Assembly (NCBI GenBank): GCA_907163375.1
Contig: CAJQUW010009239.1
Location: forward strand, 1,038,501 to 1,102,500
Reading direction: 5' to 3'
Length of the DNA: 64,000 bases
Source: Prostheceraeus crozeri
Taxonomy: Eukaryota > Platyhelminthes > Polycladida > Euryleptidae
Made by a program: the position numbers and the translations under genes. How positions within the stretch are numbered: the first letter of the stretch is position 1; each line of letters begins with the position of its first letter. Positions 56,901 to 64,000 of the stretch are shown here, one piece after another. The notes beneath the pieces are model-generated. The model searched no databases and was not told the origin of the DNA. It was given only the letters and a program-made list of their open reading frames with translations.

Positions 56901-59900
56901 ATTAAAGTGATGGAAACAAGCCCTTTTTTTAATCTGTAACAAGCCCTTTCATACCAACATTTTTATCTGTAATGTGTATTTTCAACATAACATTATGCAT
57001 GATCAAATGAACTTTACAAAAGTTTACAAAACTGATGAAATCATTCATTTGCAAAGAGGTATTGGATTGGTTTCATTAGGTGAAGGAATACTTTCTGAAA
57101 TCGCAAAATGCACTACATAAGAAATTTGACAAAGTTTCATTTGACAGCAATATTCCAAATGTATATATACTAATAAATATACTCCAACCAGGCCTTCAGG
57201 CGTCCGAACGTTTGGGACGTGTCCGAAAATTTGCGGAACTCTGATCTATTCCGTGTCTAAACTAAGGCGGTGCTGTTTGGTTTTATCAATGAGGCATTTG
57301 TGATTTCAGTAATCGATTCGGTTCGACCTATAGCTCTCAAAACCTCATTTCATGCTATTTTAAACATCATTCAAATAACGCTTTGGTACACATGAAGAAA
57401 TGAAGCACTCAGTAATGGATGACGAAGACCGCTAGGTGCACGAATTTTTCTGTTCACTGACGATCGAATGTGCATCGCACATCTTTGGATGCCAGCTCTT
57501 TTCCTCTGAGTTTACTTGTTTAAATTTTGACTGTCTTTCAATTCTTTTCAATTATATGTGAGAGCATGGGGCAAGTCAGAAGCAATCTGGCTTGAAACAA
57601 ATTCCTGTACGCGAAGGGTAAAGATGTTCATTAAGATTCATTGATTTGATTCATAGTCAGCCTATCACATAGCAAATCATAATTACCTTATATGTTTTCT
57701 TCAGATCTGCCAAAGAAACATTTCTGAACATATTCCAAATTTCACCGAAGGGTTCTGAAACAAAATTTTTTGATCGATGATGAATCTTAAGACACATGAT
57801 GACATTCAATTGTGATCAATACTCCGAAAAAAATTAACTGAACATTTCAGATGGCATCCGAGTTACATAGAGTTGTGGAAGACTGTCGAATACCATCTGA
57901 TTACCAAAATATTCAGTTGTCGATATAAAAAGGAAATAGATGAATTTTGTAAGAATGCGGTGTGAAGCCTATTAAGTCCTCGCTATATTCATTGAAAAGA
58001 GCTATTTTATTATTCATTGGACACATTAATAAAGTAGGATCTTTATCATAAGTCCTGTGAATAAAAAAATAAATAAAATAAATTCACAAGGCTTATGATA
58101 AAGATCCTATTTTCTGATGTTATCTTATGATTACAAGCGTTTTATTTCAGCTCTCATGTCTTAATGCGAAGACGCTCTTCAATTTTTTTCAGATTTTTTT
58201 GTAATCACATCGTTCGAGAGTCCGGCCTGAGTTCAACAGTTATTTCTTCAACAATCAATTTCTTATTCGATGACTTCTTTGTAAGCATTTTTATAGGGAA
58301 TGTGATCGTGGACAAGTTTAGAATAAACGCTTTTTCTAAATGTCAAGAATGTCTTTCAAAAATCTCTCAACATCTTGAAGTAAGCAAAATTGATACATCC
58401 AGAAATGCATGGTCATTATTTTGTCACGAATGACTGTCGCCCATACGGTCAAACTTTGAAGCAAGGAGAGTTCTAACCAGTAGATTGAGTCCAGGAAAAG
58501 TAGTCGAATGAATATCCCTATCCGAGTACGAAGTCACAGCTGGGATATTTGGATTACGAGAAAGATTTGATCGTCCGCATACAATTTCAGAGTAGGGGTG
58601 CTGAGCATTCATCCCTTTTCCTACAGTTTACCTCCAGGGAAAGTGCTATGGTCACACTTAATTTAATATTTCCGACGCTTTGGATATTCGTCCTTTGGTG
58701 AGGCAAATGAATGTATGCGGCCTTATTATATTCAGTTGAGAGAGAAAATGCCCTAGCCAATGTTTGTCATCTATCAAAAATTTGGAAATCCAAGTCAATG
58801 GTGTAAATATGAATATTCAATTGATATGTCGATCATACAAAACAAACATTGACTTGGATCCAAACATTGCTGATCATTATTGACTTGGAATTGCAAATTC
58901 TTGACTACTTATTTACATTTCCAGGAGGTAAATTATTATCGAATGGACAATAATGGAACAGAGAGTTAATCAATTGAATAGACATGTAACAAACCAGAAA
59001 TGGGAACGGAAATAGAATTTTTCACCGAATAATATCAATTCCTCACTTTAAACAGAAGGAGCATGATAATCTGCCGAAAGAATGAAAGGCTCTACGTTAA
59101 ACTCGCATTCGTGATGTTGTGAATTACAGACAGTTGTACCAGCGCAACACCACTTACACCAGTTATGAATATAGGAATATCCACTTTAAGAGGACATAAA
59201 TGCATAGATTCCGAGGACACGTCGGTGTCCGAATTTTGCATTTAGTGTCCGATAGAAGTGGATATTATTGGTATTCTAACCCAATGAAGATGAAATATAA
59301 ATGAATATAAAATGAAGATGAAATATAAAAAATATAGAATTCATTATTATCATTATTAAATCTATGGCGATGTCCACAAGCAATGATTCTTAAGTGACAA
59401 TCTGTGTTTTTAATATTGGTATCTCAAAATCTTTGCTCGAAAATTCTGACTGTTGCATAATTTCTATGGAGATCTGACATAAAGTGCTTCTTACGGACAA
59501 TAACGCCAACTACGGTAATGTCAGCTGATTGATGTAGAAATCGACATGATTTCCATCTTCATTGGGTTAGAATTATGCTTGTGCTCGGTATCTGCTCTTC
59601 CTTAAAGGAACTCATTAACACTAAATTAGACAAAAACGATGCATCTATAATTTAACCCTATTTGACAGATTTGATATTTCATACGGTATGCATTGCAATG
59701 ACAGATGATGACATTCATGTGAGCGAATTCACAAACGCGACAAAGTTACAAATACTTCGGAGTGTGAGGAAATACTAAATTACACTTATCCGGTTAAGTA
59801 TGTCATCGCTACTGAACAAGGAACCGGTTTAGACGATTTATCCGCTTGGATGCTAATATCAGCATACCTCCAACACATTACTTTGAATTAAATGCTCACT

Positions 59901-62620
59901 GCAATATTTTACTTCTGACACAAGCACGTAAAACATTGGCAGACGATTTCAATCGATCATTGTCGTTCTACAAGACAAAGTAAGACGAAAGATTTCACGT
60001 ATTTTTGCAACTATCGATCATCACTTGCACTTTCTCTTTGAAAGGAAACCTTGTCAACATATTTGTTAGTGGGCAGCCAGTATTGACGCAATTGTTGTAT
60101 ACAGTAGAGCAATGTTCGCAACGCCTGGTTGCACCATCCGGAAGTAGGTAATGCAACTCATTGATACAAGTCAACCTTAAGTCAACTGAGAATTCTAGGA
60201 GATCATCGTTTTGCCAATAAGCATGTCCTGTTTTTCGGTGTAATTGCGATCATAATAATAACTGAACGAAATGAAGCAATTTCTGATTACATTCTGGATC
60301 CTCTCAAATGGTTTGATATTCACGCGCAGTGTCTGTCTGATGAAACGTGCTACATGAAACTACGCAAGTTTACTTTAGCCGCATTATTGCTAACTGTCAC
60401 AAAAATCTATAAATTGCAGAGCTGTGCGCCGGTATATCATTCAAGACCAAATTGTTTCCACGACGCGTAGAATTTATTAGTTCCGAATTTTCGACCAACA
60501 GTTCACTGGCCATCATCAGGGAGGATAAAGGTAAAAGCGAACGCAAAGCATTAAAAATCAAGTTATCACGATATACTGAAGGTAGTTGTGACTGGTCAGT
60601 GGTCACGGTTAAAAGTATGCGAGCTGGCAAAGTGTGCTAACTCTCTAGAAACAGCCGTTTAGCCATCTTTTAGCAATTTACACATTTCAAATTAATGAAG
60701 ACAATAAGAGGAATAAGAGGTGCAGCATTTCACATTTTTGTCCAATTAGCCTCAGGTGATTTTACGGAAATTAACGTAGGAGATATATGCATACGTATGC
60801 GGAGAATTCCAAAATTGCACTACATGCTTTGCTAGTTGCTTGGAGTTGAATTGCTGGACCTGAAGACCCTTAGCAGCATGCATGCATAATATTTTTCATT
60901 ATCAATATCTGTATTATTAAAAGTACAAGTCAAATTATAGTGTAATAGTCATGACGTAGGGATTTCAGCATTTGTGGCTATGCAGTTCATTTTGAAATTT
61001 CATGCATACTGATTCAGACGCATTGACTACTGGTTGAAGTATCTAGGAGGCCTTTATAGTATAGGTTGCGCTTTGAAGCAGAAATAAGCTCACTCTCCAA
61101 CAGAAGTCAATGAACGATTTCTATTAGAAAGTTTCCCCTTTTTTGATTAGAGGAAGTCGGAGCTTCAGAAGCATTATTATACACATTTCTAGAAATGCAG
61201 CCTTAGTACAATACTAAATGTCATTTACAGACAAATTTCTATAAGAAGTTTACAAAGCGAATGCCTAATTTCATTTACAGATAAAATCCTGTAGCCTACC
61301 AAGTCTATAATTGATTTTCGTTATCTGAAAATTCACTTTAAATGTAATGTGCGCCGTCATCAGCTACACAGTAGCATATGATGCGCGCTATGAACATTCA
61401 ATAATTACATTTTTATTATCACATCATGTTCAAATTCTCTTACCGTGAGATCTTCGAAAATTGTCACTTCTGGACGCATTTTCTTCCCTGTGCATTCGGG
61501 TATACACCTAAAAGGGGGAAGTGTAGTAAATCATGGGATGCTTTTTTAGTACATCGGTAGAAATTCATACTAAAGCGCTATACCAGCAGGTTGAAATTTT
61601 CTTTCAGTAACATGTTCAAACAATGAGAAGACAGCTTGAGGTATGTTGTTGTATTGAAAATCAGTCACAAATTTTCGCGGTCGACCGACTTGTTCAAGTT
61701 ACTGAGGTATAACTATGTAACTTGAACCAGGCGGTCGACCGTGAAAATTATTGATTACTTCTTAATACAGCACCTCGGATCAAACTGCTTTCTCATACGT
61801 TACATCAATACAGTTTTGTACGGAGTGCAGTAAACGAATATGCTACGCATCCCACAACCTCGAGAATGGCCACAACCTCCACTAGCAGCAAGATGGGCAA
61901 GAAAGGAACTTAGAAACACATTTGGCGTCTCATCACATCACTTTGTCCTTTCACTTGAAATCATGCCTCGCAAGCTGATATGAGTTGTCTCGAAACGTTT
62001 GCGGCACGCAACACAGTGCTCTATTACGTCCTATAACTGAAATTAAAACTGAATTATAACCACCTTGTAAAAGAAAGGCTAATTTCTTGTATAAGAGTTG
62101 ACCATCTTTGTACATCGATTTAATTATGCATTGTGATTCCCCGTAACTCAATCGTTATACCTGTATGACCTAGACAAACCAATTAGTAGCCTAAATAAAA
62201 AAAATCCCGAATACCTCAAAAAGATGCTTTGTACCATGTAACTTCAGCTTTTCTTCGCTTCCAAACCTCTGAAATCCATCCACAAGTTTCGCTGTAAGAT
62301 AAAAACAGATACTTAACACTCGCATCACCTCGAAGAATCAGCCATGTTTCACGAATTCTTGCGTACAACCAGTACCAGCACAATATGATCAAATACTACT
62401 TTAAACACGGAACTAAATTTGGGACGGATCCATACCAGCCCCAATGTTCTTTAGTATGCTACAGTTCTGCTATGTCTGAGACTTAAGATGTTCGATAGTT
62501 AACGTTATAAAATTCTACAAATATGCTGTCAACGCGAGATGACTTTAGAACTAAGACAACTAACCAACAATTGAGTGACAAATATGGCCGATCCATTTTT
62601 GACGACCGAGGTCCTGAACA
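32867..62620 (-). CDS. RARS2: Mitochondrial arginyl-tRNA synthetase, 14 exons, N-terminal exons not found
   Basis: Would charge mitochondrial tRNA-Arg with arginine. Minus-strand exons: 62565-62620, 62215-62291, 61444-61507, 57687-57754, 56036-56145, 53364-53444, 52837-52897, 45630-45709, 42903-43033, 41194-41359, 40643-40714, 37815-37889, 34131-34197, 32867-32953. Every junction is in phase with no internal stop, giving about 390 residues. The recognisable order matches Arg[13 protein letters not shown]...[73 protein letters not shown] (KMSKS-like loop); the anticodon-binding domain from [11 protein letters not shown] through [11 protein letters not shown]; and the C-terminus [12 protein letters not shown]. 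All but one intron is GT-AG. The first exon carries WIGH where HxGH is expected and the GDWG block is not seen. The amino-terminal domain lies beyond the recognised part. Confidence 0.85.
34131..34197 (-). CDS. RARS2: RARS2 exon ([17 protein letters not shown])
   Basis: Matches the LxVxDxPxExxxAR segment near the C-terminus. GTAAGA donor. Confidence 0.82.
36428..36500. repeat. Short foldback hairpin
   Basis: Arms GATCCGATTTGCGTATAT and the complement ATATGCGTAAATCGGATC around a 7-nt loop, with partial outward pairing to AACTGAATAACT. It lies in a RARS2 intron. Confidence 0.7.
37815..37889 (-). CDS. RARS2: RARS2 exon ([21 protein letters not shown])
   Basis: Matches the FDEVLxxSxxxxxPxHIVxYLxxL segment of ArgRS. 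GTGAGT donor, TTTCAG acceptor. Confidence 0.88.
40643..40714 (-). CDS. RARS2: RARS2 exon ([15 protein letters not shown]) with a GC donor
   Basis: Joins in phase with both neighbours only if the donor is GCAAGT, the consensus of GC-AG introns. The protein corresponds to the LxEPxxxxILxHLLR helix of the anticodon domain. Confidence 0.6.
40955..41134 (-). mobile_element. tRNA-derived SINE
   Basis: The minus-strand head reads GTCTCCGTGGTACAGTGGTT (A-box-like) with a B-box-like GAGCTCGAGTACC, a ~100-bp unrelated body including GTCCAAGGGGGGGAGTAGTG, and an (ATC)n tail. The 3' part recurs at 32404-32453, supporting a dispersed family. Confidence 0.7.
41194..41359 (-). CDS. RARS2: RARS2 exon, start of anticodon-binding domain
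   Basis: Encodes [18 protein letters not shown] and [12 protein letters not shown], matching AExxGxxAxxxQD...GVFLQYTHARL. The canonical Gln-Tyr-x-His-x-Arg-Leu is kept. GTGAGT donor. Confidence 0.85.
41864..41888. repeat. (TA)n microsatellite
   Basis: Uninterrupted TA dinucleotides, in a RARS2 intron. Confidence 0.9.
41889..42320. mobile_element. Possible Helitron/Helentron-like non-autonomous element
   Basis: The segment lies between two TA runs. Its right end has a hairpin GGACGAAGTCC followed by GGGGGCCTTACTAG, reminiscent of Helitron-type 3' ends (hairpin then CTAG). No coding sequence. The family call is uncertain. Confidence 0.35.
42903..43033 (-). CDS. RARS2: RARS2 exon with the KMSKS-like loop
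   Basis: Encodes [19 protein letters not shown] and [11 protein letters not shown], the VxFGxVxGMSTRxGxxVFLxDIL motif of ArgRS that stabilises the ATP transition state. GTAAGT donor. Confidence 0.9.
45630..45709 (-). CDS. RARS2: RARS2 exon ([16 protein letters not shown])
   Basis: Matches VxxxQxxHFxQxFxMLKxMGY; the His-Phe and Gly-Tyr positions are conserved. It is separated from the preceding exon by a 7-kb intron that holds several mobile elements. Confidence 0.85.
46351..46430 (+). mobile_element. tRNA-derived SINE head
   Basis: GGATAGCTCAGTTGATTAAGG (A box) and GGATTCGAGTC (B box, about 46408) are spaced as in a tRNA promoter, but the arms do not fold into a convincing cloverleaf. A repetitive tail with ATGATCATAGTATGA units follows. 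I therefore prefer SINE over a functional tRNA. Confidence 0.55.
46545..46770. repeat. Degenerate tandem array of about 27-bp units
   Basis: Repeated variants of CATGATCATAGTATGA followed by TTTTCAAAG-like spacers. It lies directly downstream of the SINE head and is probably part of its decayed tail or a minisatellite. Confidence 0.6.
47595..49367 (+). mobile_element. Tc1/mariner-superfamily element, 1773 bp
   Basis: Begins CAGGGTGATTTTTAATTGAC and ends with its complement; TA duplicated at 47593-47594 and 49368-49369. The inverted repeats are about 167 bp and read as identical, which points to a recent insertion. The element is inserted in the Harbinger transposase gene. Confidence 0.93.
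48103..49173 (+). pseudogene. DDE_3/mariner-type transposase, two frameshifts
   Basis: N-terminal helix-turn-helix region ([20 protein letters not shown] ... [18 protein letters not shown]), then the catalytic core: [11 protein letters not shown] (first Asp), [11 protein letters not shown] (second Asp) and [17 protein letters not shown] (third Asp). I count about 42 residues between the second and third Asp. The frame changes near 48.45 kb and near 48.98 kb, so no full-length protein is made. ATG 47974 is in frame further upstream, but 48103 gives the usual N-terminus. Confidence 0.88.
51620..52140 (+). pseudogene. Second Penelope-like fragment (RT tail and GIY-YIG domain)
   Basis: 51650-51750 encodes [20 protein letters not shown]-like sequence, and 51931-52140 encodes [21 protein letters not shown], the YIGRTxRxLxxRxxEH core of the Penelope GIY-YIG endonuclease with YIG changed to HID. 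It is 5'-truncated and frameshifted, in the 7-kb RARS2 intron. Confidence 0.65.
52837..52897 (-). CDS. RARS2: RARS2 exon ([20 protein letters not shown])
   Basis: Matches the DLAAAIDRxxxYxFDxMIYV motif of class I ArgRS. GTGAGT donor, phase 0. Confidence 0.9.
53364..53444 (-). CDS. RARS2: RARS2 exon (SGNSLYLSR)
   Basis: Encodes [10 protein letters not shown] and [12 protein letters not shown], matching the VxRSDGTSLYxTRD motif where the catalytic fold resumes. GTAAGT donor. Confidence 0.85.
56036..56145 (-). CDS. RARS2: RARS2 exon ([19 protein letters not shown])
   Basis: Matches RLGVxFDEYxGESFY, a strongly conserved ArgRS segment, followed by a helix ending [14 protein letters not shown] donor. 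Confidence 0.88.
57687..57754 (-). CDS. RARS2: RARS2 exon ([18 protein letters not shown])
   Basis: Matches the LWxKFRDLSIEEYxxxY segment of ArgRS. TTTCAG acceptor and GTAATT donor. Confidence 0.8.
58035..58109. repeat. Hairpin, 28-bp arms
   Basis: TAGGATCTTTATCATAAG at 58035 pairs with CTTATGATAAAGATCCTA ending at 58109; the arms differ at two positions over 28 bp, around an A-rich loop. Confidence 0.75.
59273..59573. mobile_element. 301-bp MITE-like element
   Basis: Ends ATTCTAACCCAATGAAGATG and its complement, ~24 bp inverted repeats with one mismatch; no coding content. Confidence 0.65.
61444..61507 (-). CDS. RARS2: RARS2 exon (VYTRMHREE)
   Basis: Continues HLFE with [17 protein letters not shown], matching VYVxVNKE of the family. 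GTAAGA donor; phase 1 end. Confidence 0.75.
61651..61768. repeat. Foldback with about 50-bp arms
   Basis: Core CGGTCGACCG with GTTCAAGTTAC on one arm and GTAACTTGAAC with CGGTCGACCG on the other; the outer sequences GTATTGAAAATC and its partner also pair. It probably represents a small foldback MITE in a RARS2 intron. Confidence 0.7.
62215..62291 (-). CDS. RARS2: RARS2 exon, catalytic domain ([11 protein letters not shown])
   Basis: Encodes [17 protein letters not shown] then GTKHLFE, matching the GFQxFGxEEKL...HLFE stretch of mitochondrial ArgRS. Ends in phase 0. Confidence 0.8.
62565..62620 (-). CDS. RARS2: RARS2 exon with the HIGH region
   Basis: Encodes [15 protein letters not shown]. 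It aligns with the class I HIGH signature segment (KxFHxGHLRSTIIG), but the first His is Trp. TTGCAG acceptor, GTTAGT donor; ends in phase 1, matching the next exon. Confidence 0.6.
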
Positions 62621-64000
62621 CTGCAAGATAAGCATCAATACATGTTCAAAACCTAGTCTGATTAGAAGTTAGAAAATCCGAAATATCACTTTTTATCACG
62701 ATTTTAATTAGTGTTTTGTTTACATCATGAAGCTATTGTCACACTAAAACTTCATTTCACATCACGTATCTTGTCTTAAAGCATGATGAATTATTTTTCA
62801 GGCAAATTCTGGTTCCCAATGCATGTATTTTGCTAAGTGAACTTCGTGATGGATTTAAGTCGGTCGTTTATTTACAAAATGCAACGAAGCTAATTTTGTT
62901 CAAGACAAACTGAGAAGAACGAATGACTAGAGCAATCACAGAGATCAGTCGTGCTGAAACAAGAAATTCATTTCTGCAAGTCTCCCTGCATTGTAATGCG
63001 CAAAATATGTAAAACCAAATTTTGGAAAGAATTCCACCAATTGGTGAGATTGGCTTCTTGTTTAGAATGCCAGACAATAGAATCAACTATAATCATCATC
63101 GTACAACAATTATATAATGTCAGAGAAAAAAGCAGGAAATAGGACATAGAAGTCAGGATATTGTCATACGATGATTGTATATATGTGTGTGAACGTACAC
63201 ATTAAATGCGCACATTGTTGATCAACAACATTCCTTCAAATTTCATGCGAAGTATTGGTGACTAAGTTACATTTATGTCACTAAAAGGCTCCATAAACGT
63301 CGCTGCTTACCCAACGCTACGCTAGACGCTCTATGAAATTGGAAACGGAGGCTAAATACAACGCACGCATACTTCATCCTCCATCAGAATAGATCTGTGG
63401 AAACTTCCACTACAGTTCCACTAAAAATTCAGGAAGTAAGGCCAAAAGTACCAGAATATACTAATCCCACCTTGCACACTGTGTTTGAAGTTGAATTCAG
63501 GAATCTTCCAATAAAGGAAAGTTATATGGTTGCACCAACCTGGAATCATTGTGACCCTACTATTCAATTTTTAATCCTATAGAAGTACAGACACTTAACA
63601 TTAACAATTTGGTACATCAAAATCACTAAACGGATTCATAATGGAATTGTTCTCTAGCAAAATTAATGTTACATTGAATTATTTGTTGTGACGTTCAGTC
63701 ATCTGTTGTCTTCAAATGTACTATACAACACCAACATTGTATATCATCTGAAAGGAAAAATATCTGATCTTGAAGATGCACTGTATTAAAGGGCTCCATC
63801 AGTGAATGTCTGCCAACCACATGCAAGTACTCCAACAAAGCCATTTTTCTCTTACGGAAAATATAACGTTAAAATGATGGATTGAAAAAATGAAATGTGC
63901 GTCTATGTATAGGCGAGTAAGAATGCTTATTGATAAGCATGTGTATTTTCACTTGCTAAGCGTACGGGAATCAATGAAGCTTGAAATATTTCAGAAATTA
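62621..64000. other. Upstream of the first recognised RARS2 exon; no gene confirmed
   Basis: Expected to hold intron or N-terminal exons of RARS2. A GTAAGC donor near 63308 preceded by a short Arg-containing frame from ATG 63377 is possible, but its phase does not fit the next recognised exon. Nothing else is recognisable. Confidence 0.4.

Noticed and set aside
63308-63377. Possible first RARS2 exon with an Arg-containing leader
   Set aside because: There is a GTAAGC donor and an ATG, but the phase does not match the next recognised exon, and roughly 100 residues of the N-terminal domain would still be missing.

Overview
This is a eukaryotic, animal-type window. It is AT-rich, with introns, GT-AG splice sites, tRNA-derived SINE-like repeats, Penelope-like retroelements, PIF/Harbinger, mariner and CACTA-like DNA transposons, and a short TTAGGG-like tract. 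It most resembles an invertebrate nuclear genome; the species cannot be fixed from the sequence alone. There is no bacterial or phage gene organisation.

Layout: 1-8709 is repeat-rich flank. It holds a foldback element (3216-3466), a decayed Penelope-like element (3600-5750), a non-LTR retrotransposon tail (5952-6218, minus) and a 1.1-kb near-palindrome (6295-7423). 8716-29412 is one complete Polinton/Maverick (adintovirus-like) element of 20.7 kb, with terminal inverted repeats starting AGTAGTTAGTATTGCGG and a perfect 6-bp target duplication GGCATT on both sides. Its plus-strand block carries an IAP-type RING protein, two small proteins, a decayed conserved gene, packaging ATPase, a conserved basic protein, chromodomain integrase, a minor-capsid-type protein, a basic GG-rich protein, major capsid protein and adenain-like protease. 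Its minus-strand block carries a TATA-binding-protein-like gene, protein-primed DNA polymerase B with N-terminal zinc fingers, an unusual spliced gene of six exons, and a small proline-rich protein. A small cysteine-rich gene sits on the plus strand next to the right end. Many genes carry stops or frameshifts, so this copy is a decaying provirus-like insertion, but the protease and several small genes are open.

29413-32740 is non-coding flank with one DNA-transposon-like element (30793-31561). 32867-62620 (minus) is most of a host gene that I identify as mitochondrial arginyl-tRNA synthetase (RARS2). Fourteen exons join in matching reading phase and cover the protein from the HIGH region to the C-terminus; the N-terminal exons are not found. 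Its introns hold SINE-like copies, a possible Helitron-like end, a Harbinger element with a mariner inserted in its transposase gene, and a second Penelope-like fragment.

Most interesting: the Polinton appears to encode its own TBP-like protein, while several of its genes have clear TATATAAG-type boxes 40-90 bp upstream of their start codons. This suggests an element-specific transcription start system. The TBP-like gene has been cut at its 3' end by a 467-bp CACTA-like element. The spliced multi-exon gene with its own TATA promoter and non-coding first exon is also unusual for this element class. All assignments come from reading motifs by eye; no database search was run.
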